A model generated the notes under the pieces. That model saw nothing but the letters and a program-made list of their open reading frames with translations, was not told the DNA's origin and ran no database searches. A program made the position numbers and the translations under genes. This document shows, piece by piece, positions 31,640 to 42,344 of a stretch of DNA of 64,000 nt (position 1 is its first letter; each line of letters begins with the position of its first letter). This DNA is from Alentia gelatinosa (lineage: Eukaryota > Annelida > Polychaeta > Phyllodocida > Polynoidae). The stretch spans positions 39,302,218-39,366,217 of the forward strand of contig OX465590.1 in assembly GCA_950022655.1 (NCBI GenBank), given 5' to 3'.

Positions 31640-31880
31640 TACCTATAAAGCACAGAGTGATTGCTAGTTCTGCCATCATCCGCAAGGAAATTCTGTAGTC
31701 GGGGGGCAACCACTATTGTTGTAATCTATAGATAATACTGAGACGAGGCTAAAATTCCTCTATGGCAAGCCCCCAACAAATATTTCTGATAAAATCCATT
31801 GATAATCAGACCCGCCACCTGCCGTCGGGGGGGGGGGGGGGGGCAAGATGGCCGCCTCCATAGCACAATGGCTAAGTGCC
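31640..31880. repeat. Family U repeat with a 17-G run
   Basis: It matches 48890-49320 in reverse complement: 'cagagtgattgctagttc', 'catcatccgc.aggaaatt', 'tagtcggggg', 'atctatagataat', 'gagacgaggcta'. It includes 17 consecutive G (31827-31843), a potential G-quadruplex tract. Confidence 0.7.
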
Positions 31881-32169
31881 CTATAGTCTGCTTTCATATC
31901 ATACTAACCGGATATCCGCTTTTCCCGTAGCCATATTCTCACTCACCTGTAGCAAAGAGAAAAAGACAAAAGTTATAACACCCGGGTGCGATCAATAGTC
32001 CTAATCTACTTTTCAAAGTTCGGGTTTCAAGTCCAACACACAGACACACAGACACACACCCCACCCCCCTCCCGATCCCCAGCGCACGGACCAACAACCC
32101 AAGTTCATAACTAATTTCTGCCTCCTTTTCATCTCGCCATCGAGACGCGTGAATATTTAATGAGCCTGT

Positions 32170-32380
32170 CTTCACGGCGACTGCGCAGTCCGTAAGATGC
32201 CAAGCACGCATGTGCGAGCGAGCGAGCGCCAGGGGGACGAGTGCACCTGTGTACGGACCGTAAGAAAGGCGGTCACGTGATGGGTGTGGTCATGTGACCG
32301 CGGTCACGTGATGCGCTCGTTCCTCACACGCCGTCCTTATATAATTAGAACATTGCGCTCCCTGCAGGCTCTCTCCCTCC
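32170..32380 (+). promoter_or_regulatory. TATA promoter with three CACGTG-type E-boxes
   Basis: GGTCACGTGATG at 32271-32282, GGTCATGTGACC at 32288-32299 and GGTCACGTGATG at 32302-32313 are three E-boxes with GTCAC(G/A)TGA(T/C) context, the form bound by TFE/MITF and USF factors. A TATATAA box follows at 32338-32344, placing a start near 32370 in ctctctccctcc. Upstream lie NRF1-like CTGCGCAG and CGCATGTGCG sites and a CTCF-like CGCCAGGGGGAC. The arrangement and plus orientation are convincing. The transcribed region starts with two very short ATG frames, and no first coding exon was found. Confidence 0.55.
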
Positions 32381-32775
32381 GCTCCGTATTTGCTCAGAGG
32401 AGCTCACTCAAGGCGGGTGTCCGCATGCTGACGATCATTTATTAACCTGGAACATTTATAGAGCACGCGGCACCGCCCCTAAATCTAGTCAGGACAGTGG
32501 TGGAGCAACACGGGGAGTGACATTCAGGGAATTGTTACATATTCAGATATCAAGGGATCATCTTGGATCAGTATCGATGAAGGCCAACAAATTAGGTTTA
32601 AAGTTTGTGTGATCATCAATTGATAGACCCTTAGAACATCTAAACATTGTATCCAGGTGATACCTTTTTTTAGAAATCAGTTTTTCTTAAAAACACTTAT
32701 CAGAATTCATTATGATAAATGCAGGGTTTCCCATATCAATACCAAATTATTAGATGAAACTGAGTTTCACGTTTA
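32381..32775 (+). other. Probable 5' transcribed region, no coding call
   Basis: Downstream of the 32.3-kb promoter the sequence stays GC-moderate to about 32540 and then becomes AT-rich. ATGs at about 32424 and 32577 open frames of only 6 and 11 codons. No clear splice donor was chosen. Confidence 0.25.
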
Positions 32776-33057
32776 GGCCCGGCGTCCACCTACTACGATA
32801 TGGCTCCGATATTGTCTACGATGCACCTCCCGACACAAAATCAAAATCGCGTCGGAAGGTCACATAATATCGGGGCAGTTGACCAGGTTTCTGCGATTAG
32901 ACACCGATAAAAACCCCATACAATGTGTGGTGGGTTGGCATGTCTAGACATATGTCTACGATTTTGCACCTTCCCGATGTATCTCTGATATTTGCTTTTT
33001 GTATCGGTGTCATATCGGTAGGTCTAAATTTCTATCGTATCAGGTGGACGCCAGGCC
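32776..33057. mobile_element. Family D MITE, Harbinger-like, TTA duplication
   Basis: Inverted ends GGCCCGGCGTCCACCTACTA and ATCAGGTGGACGCCAGGCC, 282 bp, flanked by TTA on both sides. The copies at 47406 and 51938 are flanked by TAA on both sides. A 3-bp TWA target and GG-starting ends are typical of PIF/Harbinger. The interior has 'gtctagacatatgtctacga', itself a palindrome. Confidence 0.88.
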
Positions 33058-34212
33058 TTAGTTTCTTAGAGCCTTACACAATTACCAGATTTGACCACCA
33101 ACTCAGGTTTTGGCAGCTAATAAAAATGCCTCTGAAAGCTAAATTATGCAGTCAGTACTTCCTGAAGTTTGTGAGCTGGTACTTTCTTATTTTTGTCTTT
33201 TCATCAGTATTCGAACTGAAGATAATAGTCGTCATGTCTCATCACAATACGAAACCAATGACTGGCTGAACTCTTCGCATGGAGGACTGATTCGCGATTT
33301 GTAAGATCTCTAAACGGACATACAGATACACCCACAGACTCGAACTGACAGTGATATATAACAAGGGTGTGTCTAGTAATAAAGCATGGCGTCCACCAAC
33401 TACGATAAAAACTGCAGATCTGCCGATTTATATTCAATTTATAGTCATATATATGTATGCATGAGCTTTTGTTTCTTATATTTCGTTTATTTTTTATTTC
33501 CTATTATTTCATATGTAGATCTGAGTGTATGGTATATATCTTTGTTATACAAAGAGTTTTAAACAAATATTGTGAATTCTTTCCCAGAGATTCGCGATTG
33601 CGCACCTCTAATGTCGTGGCGTGTGTCATTATACAACCACGTTACAAACTGGGTTAATACTGTTTTAGGGTTGTCATCGTGTAAAATTTCCTCTTCCGAG
33701 TTGGGTTTTCTCCCGTCAACCCTCTGCGGGTCTATTGGGGAGACGTCAATTCAGTGAAAAAATTTGTTTAACAAACAGGTTCAAGTGATATCCGCGTTCG
33801 AATCGGTCACTTACTCGCTAGTCGCGTACAGCCCAGTCAAGCAACCTGTTTTAGGGTAGTGTCGGACTTTGTTTTATAACATGTCGATCCTCAGGTTTAT
33901 ACAGAAGATGTGAAGACGACAGACTCGCAGCGAAACAGCACAGAAAGGTTGAGTTTGTATTGGAGAACTGTTCTCCACTGGCGACCATTAAAATCATCCT
34001 ATGAATAGGCTGAAGACTTTCGACACTGCATGAGCTTTTTTTAGCTGTATGTAAAATGACAAAAAATGTATAACCTTGTGATTGAATAAAGAAACTTTGT
34101 ATAAAAAAGATTATGTAAAGGCAAAAAATCAAACAGACAAACAACGTTATCCAGGCCAAAAACAGATGTTTTCCCCCATTCGACTTATTTCATTTATAAT
34201 ATAGAGAATAAT
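33058..34212. other. No supported gene
   Basis: AT-rich DNA. A plus-strand frame at about 33572-33757 (NSFPEIRDCAPLMSW...) has an ATG but no other support. Near 33360-33430 is a diverged end of family D (ggcgtccaccaactacgataaa). Confidence 0.35.
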
Positions 34213-34376
34213 AACTACTAGGACCATCCAAAAAGTACGTACACACTGAGGGTGGGGGTGGCGGGGGCCAAAAATTCTAGAAATTTTACATATACTCTTT
34301 ATTTGTTCTATTGGGAGAAAGTGGGTAAAAAATCTCAGAAATTCTGCATACATAGGCTACTTTATGGATGGCCCCA
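34213..34376. mobile_element. Family F MITE
   Basis: Ends ACTAGGACCATCCAAAAAG and CTTTATGGATGGCCCC. The interior has 'gtacgtac', 'gggggccaaaaattctag' and 'ctcagaaattctgcat'. Followed to 35016 by AT-rich DNA with half of a 'ctgaccatgctgtacaag' foldback (complete at 46860-46990). Confidence 0.75.
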
Positions 34377-35016
34377 TATGATGAAGTTTCCACCATTAGC
34401 TCACACGTTATAATGACTACACCAGTCAAACTGCCACGGAACTTCTTTTTTTCTTTAGGTAAAGACGTACAGTTCACCCGAGTTGGGCGTTTTTAAATGA
34501 AGTCGATAACAACAAGTATGACATATCCGAAAAAGAGCAATGGACAATACTTGTCGTCCTGACGTCCTGACCATGCTGTACAAGCCACAAAAGGAGATGA
34601 TGATTTACGGAACAAGGCGTAAGATGTTGTTCGTTTTAAGGTTGTTAGAATATAAAAAAAATATTAAAATGTCTCTTCAGGGGGTGTTCCACTGGACCGA
34701 CGGTCGCCGATTCCGTAGCCAGACAATCGCCGATTATTATCGGATGCCCTTGAATTTCTCAAATCTTTGAAAATGGTCTTTTATTAAACTATTATTATCA
34801 GAATTAAATGAATTACAATACATGAGCTTCCTCTTAAGGGCCCAGGAATAATTGATCGGGTGAGAAATCGGCCAGTTGAATTGTGCCCTTAAAACACACA
34901 CATACACAGAACATTCTCCTTACGCGCCCACAACAGAGGAGACTCCTCACAACTCTTTTTCTTCCCGTCCTGTCGCATTGAGGTGAGACTCCAGGTGTTT
35001 GCATTTAACCCTTGAG

Positions 35017-35153
35017 ATCACGTGACCCTGAAGGAGCCTCGTTTTGGGCAGCAGCTGGCGTCTGTTTGCAATCTCCTAGCAGAGATCCTGCGCTCTACTT
35101 CCTGTGGCCGCTTGTGTCTCTGCACCGACCTGCCTGTTTGGGACCAAATCTGA
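35017..35153 (+). CDS. Weak candidate terminal exon in a GC-rich island
   Basis: After gcatttaacccttgag the plus strand is open for 45 codons, ITLKEP-like start then QQLASVCNLLAEILRS, and ends in TGA. The island is clearly richer in GC than its surroundings. The minus strand is open over the same bases and GATCACGTGACC (E-box) lies at its left edge, so a regulatory element is an equal possibility. The first codons read from the splice phase and are uncertain. Not recognised. Confidence 0.2.
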
Positions 35154-35722
35154 CCCATCGGCCAGTTTTTCAAATATCCTAAATTCTTAGCGCTTTGGGA
35201 GAATTTTGGGTACTACTTGTGAATAGAGATGAACATATTTATATGGTAAATAATATATACGCTCATTTCTGTTATTTGTTAATTCAAACCAGACATATTC
35301 TCTGGGATTACTTTCTTTAGTGGAAAGCACCTCATTGGATTATTGGGTTTTGCTTTGTTGGCTGGTTCCCCCTGTCCTTATTTATATACCAGGGAACCAG
35401 AGTTGGGTTGTGGCAGAGATTAGTACACGCTAGCGCAACGAAAGATCTGCTGGGAGAGTGGGCTGTTTTCAGCCGTCATGTTGCTGAGCACACAGCGTTT
35501 AGGGAGGTGAGGAGACCAGACCTATTGAAGGAGGCCCACAGTTGTGAAAATCAAACATGAGTTTTTATTCAATATATAAATTCTGTACACTCAATTTGGG
35601 CATATATTTCTTCCCGCTCTTGCCTAGGTCAAGGGTAGTGGCTATGAACCGAGACAACCATCTTGAAAAAAATAGTAGGAGCGTGTGAGACGTTTCCCAG
35701 TTTGTTTGTTTGGGCAGTTTAA

Positions 35723-36148
35723 GGCCCGGCTTCCACCTACTCCGATATGGCTCCGATATGGTCTACGATGCACCTCCCGATAACAATTTTAAATCGCGTC
35801 AGAAGGGCCCCTGATATCGGGGCAGTTGACCACGTTTCTGCGATTAGGCACTGAAAAAAACCCATAAGGCCTGGCGTCCACCTACTACATAGACATTTAG
35901 ACCAACCGATATGGCACCAATACAAAAAGCAAATATCGGAGACATATCGGGAAGGTGCAAAATCGTAGACATATGTCTAGACATGCCAATCCACCACGCA
36001 TTGTATGGGGTATATATCGGTGTCTAATCGCAGAAACGTGGTCAACTGCCCCGATATTAGGTGACCTTCTGAAGCGATTTTGATTTTGAATTGGGAGGTG
36101 CATCGTAGACCGTATCGGTGCCATATCGTAGTAGGTGGACGCCGGGCC
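35723..36148. mobile_element. Two family D MITEs fused head to head
   Basis: A left half (35723-35868, ending in aaaaacccat) is joined to a complete inverted copy (35869-36148). The outer flanks are TTAA on both sides. The result is a long foldback of about 426 bp: the arms share 'ggcagttgaccacgtttctgcg' and 'tacgatgcacctccc' in opposite orientation. Confidence 0.85.
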
Positions 36149-36299
36149 TTAAGATGCGTGGGGAAAGGGGAAAGAGAGCTAGATATTTGCAGTCGCCCAC
36201 AAAACCATGCTTTACAATTTTTAATACAGCGTCGTAATGGTTGTAACAGGTATATCCGACTGTATGTCAGCCTTGTCTTTTTTCTCACCCCTGGTATTT

Positions 36300-36600
36300 T
36301 TGTCACATAGGATTAACATTAGGAACTGATTCTCCATGCCCCTTTGAGTATTGAAGTATGTTCTCCATGATCTATATCCAGTGTGTCGTCCATTCCTTTA
36401 GTGTGTACAGGGGTGAGATAAATACAGAAAGCACCTCGTTTAGGTCAAAGTTGATGTTCTCCAACTCATTTGAATACTACGTGATATTCACTTCGTTGTC
36501 GCATCGTTCATATTACTCTGCATCAAACTCGTGGAGAATGACGACTTTGACGAAAAATTGTTGGTTTCCTCTTTATTATCGTCTGCACAAGTTCTACAAT
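36300..36600. mobile_element. Family A foldback element
   Basis: It carries 'ggattaacattaggaactg', 'tagtgtgtacaggggtgagat', 'cgtttaggtcaaagttgatg' and the inverted 'gagaatgacgactttgacga'. It is the empty-site reference for the family F insertion at 49853. Confidence 0.65.
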
Positions 36601-36668
36601 GTTAGTTGTGGCCGTAAGCTATGTCTTGTGTCACGAGAAAAAACAGGTAGAGGGAAAGCTTCAACTAT

Positions 36669-37028
36669 AAGCCCGTTACCATTGGCCGATTTCCCGTCAC
36701 CGATCTACAGTAAGGAACCACCGATATACTTTTGGCATTTCTGACGCAAAATCGGTCAATTGAAACGACCCAGCTACTGAAATGATCAACAACATTTTCT
36801 GCTTAGATTATGCAAAGTGGCACCACCGACGGATTTATTTTCCAACTGGCAAAATCAAAGCCCTTTGATTTTGTCGGGGAAGGAAAAATCCATCGATATG
36901 CAAGGCGAGTGAAAACTATTACCCTCACCGATTATTTAATACCGACGCACAGTCTGTGGCACCACCGATAAACTTTTAGGAGAACTCAAAAAATCTCTGT
37001 CGCTTTCATCGGCCAATAGTAACGGGCT
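36669..37028. mobile_element. Family B MITE, long form
   Basis: Ends AAGCCCGTTACCATTGGCCG and CGGCCAATAGTAACGGGCTT; the matching T-to-A change in both arms shows they kept pairing. It is about 75 bp longer than the 285-bp form because of a palindromic segment around 36828-36902 (ccttgatt / aatcaaag type). Confidence 0.85.
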
Positions 37029-37032
37029 TCAT

Positions 37033-37228
37033 AGGCCTGTTTCCATTGGCCGACAAACACGGTGTAGATTTTCTGTGTTCTCCTAATAGCCTATTTATAT
37101 TTTGCGTCAGCAGTGCTAAAGGTCCGTCAGTGGTCCCTGACTGTATATCGGTGATGGCCAATGGAAATGGGCTATATGAAGAACACAAAAAATCCACACC
37201 GCTTTCGTCGACCAATAGAAACTGGCTT
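37033..37228. mobile_element. Family B MITE, short subfamily
   Basis: 196 bp, ends AGGCCTGTTTCCATTGGCCG and CGACCAATAGAAACTGGCTT, collinear with 19335-19530. Four bases separate it from the long-form copy. From 37229 to 38748 I see no gene: GT- and G-rich sequence at 37330-37480, then AT-rich DNA with a diverged family A half near 37860-38050. Confidence 0.85.
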
Positions 37229-38748
37229 TAAGTGTGTACACCCCAAAATAGACAAATATCCTGAATAACATGGCATCACGGAGCGGAGGTATTATAATTG
37301 TAAAGAAATGGGCTATAGCTTGTAGGTAAACATTGGCGGGGCATTGTAGAGGCAGGTGGGTCGGTCTGGAGTAGGGGTGGCTGTGAGGGGTGTTAAGGAA
37401 GTGTATGGGTGTGGCAGGAATGGTTCGTCTGTGTGTATTTACTATAGGAGAGAGGATGTGGGGGTGTTTCTAAGGTGTTGACGTGGAGTGAGGTCTGGGT
37501 GGATTTAAAACTACTACATCATGATTTATGTCAAGTTAAATTCCATGGGGATACTGGAATAAAGAAATCCAGGCGTTGGGGGTGGAGTATTTTAAACATT
37601 CTAGAAAATAAATTACCATGGTCTGACACTGCTCCTTCAATATAAATAGCCATGATCTGGTACAACTCCTTTAAAAGATAGAAAGGAAAGAAAGAAAAGC
37701 ACACCTATGAATATACGATGAACTGTAGAATACTTTTTGTAATGAGCTCTGCCACATCTTCACATCAGTTTCTAACATTACGCCTCCCAGTCACTCGAGC
37801 CTTAATAGTTAAGAGGATGGTTTACCGGTTACAAGAATAGGGGAAATAGAACAAGGTATTAAAGAAGAAACCAACAAGTTTTGGCCAAAGTTGTCGGACT
37901 CCATGAGTTTGATGCAGAGCGATATGAACACAGCGTGAATATCACGTAGCATTCAAACAAGTTGGAGAACGATGATTTTGGCAAAAATGAATTGCTTTCT
38001 GTATTTATTTTACCCCTATACACACTAAAAGAATGTGACTCATTGAACAATAAACCACAACCTAAGTAGGACGATACTTCTTGGTTCTTGTTTTTCTAGA
38101 CAGAGCTGTGCCTAAATGAACCTATGCATGTAATTGTTTTAAGAAACTTAAAAACAAAAAAGTAGCGGTGGTGAACAATTTTTCGATGTAACCCCAAGAA
38201 ACTTCTTCATATACCTTTTCTAGAGAATGGAATAGGAATAATCAGAACTGTTAGAGTCAACACTACAAGGGTGGCAACCATGTAATTAGTACAGTCATGA
38301 GATGAAAGGTTTAGTTCCAGAAAAGCCTAAATGATGTTCAGGTAGTTTGGGTTTTCTATAGTTAACTGGTATTAAAAGAAAAGGACTAATGGAAATGACC
38401 ACAAGATAACAATGAATGTACAGAGAATCGTTTGGCAAAGCTGAAAGCTGTATGATAATGTCCAGAGGTTAATAAAAGACTTGCTCAAAAAAAAAAAGAA
38501 GGAAGACACACCGGATATAGACCATGAAGAACAGACTGTAACATTGAAGGGACATGGAGAACGAGTTCACAATGTTGAGACCACAGTGGTGTGAGATCAC
38601 CGTGTCGCTGTGATCGTGCTTCATGAGTGTTTCTACCATAGTGAACAAACATCTTATAGGAGTTCATTGTGAAGTCAATAAGGATTTAGCTACTCACTGG
38701 TCTAGGTAACATCTAATTAGACCCCACAACGGTGCAACAGAAATACCA

Positions 38749-39303
38749 GGGCCCTGTTGCTCCACTTTTTGTGGTATCGCTAGCTATAATCGGATTGCAA
38801 TTTTTGTTTTACGATTACTTTAACGATCCGACTGAAAAAGCATTGCTCCCGTAATATCGGATTGTATCCCTATATTCCCGCAGTATCGCTATTTTTTTAC
38901 GATGCAATAGTGATACAACAATTCAGGGGCACATATTGAATGAGATAGGGCAAAATTAATTAGTTCTTTGATTAGATACAGATAGCATCACAGTTAAAAC
39001 TGATCTGACACCTGGTGGTGTGGATCGCTATTTCCTATAGGTAGAAGAACAAGTGGCGGGGGTTGGTGGTGGCCCCATGGATCGTTATTTGAAATATCAG
39101 ATAAAGCTGTATTTAACCCACAGCGATATGACCCGCAGTGCTGTGAAGGTCCGTGTAACAAGTATCCTAAAAGCAGTATTTTACGCGACGATGTGCCTAT
39201 GCGATTACGACGCGATCCGCAAAATTTCAGGAGCAATGTTTAGGCCCTCGGATCGCTATTCTGCGATCCGCAACTCTGTCGTAAACGTGGAGCAACGGGG
39301 CCC
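38749..39303 (+). mobile_element. Family G MITE, full length (555 bp)
   Basis: Ends GGGCCCTGTTGCTCCA and TGGAGCAACGGGGCCC. Collinear with 20859-21412. A frame that starts inside the element runs on by chance into the exon-like segment at 39388-39598. Confidence 0.92.
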
Positions 39304-39387
39304 TGGGGGGGTGATAAATGACACTAAACGAAGATGCAGAATAGCATTGGGATGTACCATTCAACTCAGCTTCCCATGTCTCACTAG

Positions 39388-39598
39388 AGTACACCATGAG
39401 GTATATCAGTATTTGTTCACCGTCTGGTGTACAGAGGAGCTTCGTTCCGAACTAAAGTGCTCATCAAGTAGTCGGCCCTATACAGGTGTTTCCGTTCAGC
39501 GCCGCCTAACGGTGCGTTGTCTAGTGAGGGCGGCGCTCACACAAACACGGCCCAGTGTGGCCTACTACCCTGATGACGAGGACACACCAAGCGAGTGA
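39388..39598 (+). CDS. Candidate terminal exon
   Basis: The tract cagcttcccatgtctcactag precedes 211 bases open to TGA. The peptide VHHEVYQYLFTVWCTEELRS continues with a Ser-rich turn, QRRLTVRCLVRAALTQTRPS, and ends in an acidic tail PDDEDTPSE. GC content rises above the surroundings exactly over this segment. The frame also runs upstream into the family G element, which I treat as coincidence. No polyadenylation signal was placed and no partner exon is certain. Not recognised. Confidence 0.38.
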
Positions 39599-40896
39599 AG
39601 GCGGCGATCTCTGGAATCGCCAATACAAAATAACATATAAATGAGATATATTTTCTTAGTAATATCTCCTATTGATACTTTAATGTCTCGGAAGCAATAA
39701 TCAGGTGAAATATAGAATAATAGCAATCACACCTTGAGTTTGTTTGTTTGTTTGGGTAGTTAAACGTCCAATTTGTTCAATTAGCAGGGTTGCCGGTTGG
39801 AGTTGGAAAAAAACCATTGAAATATTTTTCATTGTAATACAGGATTTACGCATTACATATGCGGTACAGTGGGGAATCAAGGGAAACCTCAAGTTTTTAC
39901 ATGGGTCAGTGGGGAGGTTCTGTGGGGGATCATGGGCTATGGTTCAATTGAGTAATTTAGCAGTTTGTATATCAATATTACAGGAGGAATTAATTTTTAT
40001 TCTGATATAGAAATACATGGTAAGAGAAATATAATTTTGAAACTATATGGTCAATAGAATATAGCTGCAAGCGGGATATTGGCATACATGTATCATTATT
40101 TGGTGGCCATTAGTAGATGTCCTTAGCATGATAGCAAATACGCCCTCCAGACGGTACTAAACTCTCTGATATCGCCTCTGGTACCAAAAAGATCCAGTTC
40201 CAACTTGCTGGCCACAAATCGGCCGCCTATCCCCCAATGAACCACCATTTTCCTAGTTCTAACTGAACATGATTTGGCACGTGAATGTAGAAATACCTGA
40301 AATTCTCATATCTGGCGTTGAATTTCCAATTTGAATGGATATAAAACCGTTTAACCGCAATAATTTTCAAGGGTCTAATACCGAACAATACACTGTCACT
40401 TTAATATTTCATTTATCTGAAATTCAGAATTAAAAATCACAGTAATTATTTATAATGGTGGTATCATTAAACCAAGTAGTACAGGTGGTGTTGTATATTG
40501 GAGTATCAAGTTTAGATCCACGTCGTTTCGCTAGTATTTATCTAGCTTCATAAATTTCATTTATCTTTTGCATCCAATACCAATAACAAATGTTATATAA
40601 CACACACACACATAAATATGATCCTTTTGCTCTTCTCATGGAACTGATAGCCTAGTCCCTCCATGTCGGAGAAATCTCATTCATCTTTATATATAGCCGG
40701 AAAGATGTTTTTGACCTCTTTTTATTTCCTTTACTCTTTGTGTTTTATCTCAAGTATGACATGCACGTAAGAAGTCTGACGCATCGGATTCACTGCCATT
40801 CTGTGTGCTCTAACTTCCCCATGTCAAGTGGGCAGTTTTTTAAATGGACTTCCTTCTTTACATCCGTTTTTATCATTTCTCCTTTATTTGTTTCAG
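39599..40896. repeat. Family T copy 2 and AT-rich DNA
   Basis: A truncated SINE tail (tttgtttgtttgtttgggta, then ttaaacgtccaatttgttc) is at 39738-39785. Family T copy 2 occupies about 40100-40395. The remaining sequence is AT-rich with no supported gene. Confidence 0.5.
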
Positions 40897-41092
40897 TTAC
40901 TGGAATCATATTCCTCGTCTAAAACGGCCGTCTTCTATCTGTGCGTCTGACAAAAACTGGACAGGGAAAAATGCTGCAGTTATAGTGCTAAGACTTGTAA
41001 AGTGCTGTGTAGACAAATACAGAAAACACAAAAAAGAGGCAGCTACATGTATCCAAAATTCATTTTCGCTATGGCCTGAAAACAAATGTTAA
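40897..41092 (+). CDS. Candidate terminal exon with IQ-motif-like sequence
   Basis: One of the best acceptors in the window, ctcctttatttgtttcag, precedes 196 bases open to TAA; two bases are carried in from the previous exon. The peptide begins YWNHIPRLKRPSSICASDKN. Two segments about 22 residues apart look like tandem IQ motifs: NAAVIVLRLVKCCVDKYRKH and EAATCIQNSFSLW, the second with the A-A-x-x-I-Q-x-x-F core. IQ motifs bind calmodulin or light chains. The C terminus is PENKC. The upstream exons are unknown. The IQ reading is by eye and the basic C-terminal residues of a full IQ consensus are partly missing. Confidence 0.45.
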
Positions 41093-41159
41093 AAATATCC
41101 GCAAATATTAGGTACCAAATTGATTGTTTCCTAAGACAGGAATTATTTGCAGACTCTGT

Positions 41160-41345
41160 ATCATGCTAGCAAACATTGGAATGGGCATTTTCAGTGCAAC
41201 CGGAACTTTTTTTCACAGTGGCTGACATCCTGGTCTCTGATTGATCAATTTTGTTATTACTCTAGTGGCATAAAAAACACTTTATGTCACGGCCTGTCAC
41301 ATAAAATTTTCCTATGTTAAGTCTATGGCGGTTTTTTATTAGGGG
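41160..41345. repeat. Family S repeat, copy 2
   Basis: Inverted relative to 5990-6150: 'catgctagcaaacattgg', 'atgggcattttcagtgcaacc', 'gacatcctggtctctgattg', 'actctagtggcataaaaa'. It is followed by 'acttaag'-type family A sequence 'gttaagtctatggcgg'. From 41346 to 42122 the DNA is AT-rich without a supported gene. Confidence 0.65.
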
Positions 41346-42122
41346 TAGGATAAAAAAGATTATTCATACTACAGGGATGAAAGTCGGAACTGAGGAAAAA
41401 ATCGGTAATTTTTTTTTTTTTAAATCTTTTATTTATGCTGGCCAGTGCTCAGCTGATGAATCTGCTGGTTTCAATGCACGACCAGTGCGCGTTACAATCA
41501 TTGGAAATTACCTTCTTATCGACTTGAATACAAAAGTATACATAATAAAGCATAACAATAAACAGAAAAAAACAAACAAAATTACAAAAGATGCTGGGAA
41601 GTATCATACAATTCGGTGTCTCATGGATGGTAGTTAACCCAAAGGGAAACAATACTATTAAAAAAATTGATATTGTAGAATGATGTTTAGAGTGATGGTT
41701 TACGGTGGGGGCAGCCACCAAACCGCTAACAAGGCACAGATACGGCATCGCATCACTGGGCGGTGTTGCTGTATAAATATCAAAGTTATACCAAAATGAG
41801 ATTATCTGGAAAATTGTACCTACAGATGAGTTTATAAAGATCTCTTTAGATGAGTTTATAAAGATTTCTTTAGACTACCCACGTCTGTCATATGTTTTCT
41901 GTAAAAACTCTGTTTAATATTTTGTCTGGTTTATCGTTCAGTTGTAACTCAACTGTTTTTGCTCGGAAGAACGAATGTATATACAGAGGCAGAAACAAAA
42001 AACTTAAAAAAAAAAAAAAGAATTGTCGAATTTTATCATTTTCGGGAGGGAGTTACAAATGAACTATTTTCAAAATTCGGAAGTCGGTCAATTGCATCCC
42101 TGAGTTATTTTTTTTCTTTCAG

Positions 42123-42219
42123 GGGGAAATTTCTTCCCGGCGGCGCGACATGCTCGTACGGAGACATGAGAAGGTGCTTAGCGGGTGAACCTCCTTCTTC
42201 AGGCGGTCATTACAGCCAG
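42123..42219 (+). CDS. Candidate 97-bp internal exon
   Basis: A long pyrimidine tract ttattttttttctttcag is followed by a GC-rich 97-base segment that ends AGCCAG|GTGAAG. In the frame GKFLPGGATCSYGDMRRCLA GEPPSSGGHYSQ it has no stop and ends in phase 0. Splice signals are strong and the GC rise is sharp. A second frame is also open for most of the length, so the phase is uncertain. It lies 1 kb downstream of the IQ-like terminal exon on the same strand and would belong to a different gene. Not recognised. Confidence 0.38.
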
Positions 42220-42344
42220 GTGAAGCCTCCCCGTGGGCGTCTTATAATCTGAGTGATTCCCGCGAGTAGCGCTTAAGTGTGGGACAAGTAGTGCTCGTAC
42301 AGCAGAGATATGACGGCAGAGACGAGCGGAACCAACACCGTGAT

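Noticed and set aside
39053..39387. Open frame running from inside family G into 39388-39598
   Set aside because: The first part is the right half of a 555-bp MITE present three times in the window; only the portion beyond 39388 is kept as a candidate exon.
41449..41748. Minus-strand frame, plus a nearby VTRTGRALKPA-like peptide that recalls retroelement pol ends
   Set aside because: The similarity covers about ten residues, with no integrase or polymerase motif nearby, and the surrounding sequence is A-rich repeat DNA.
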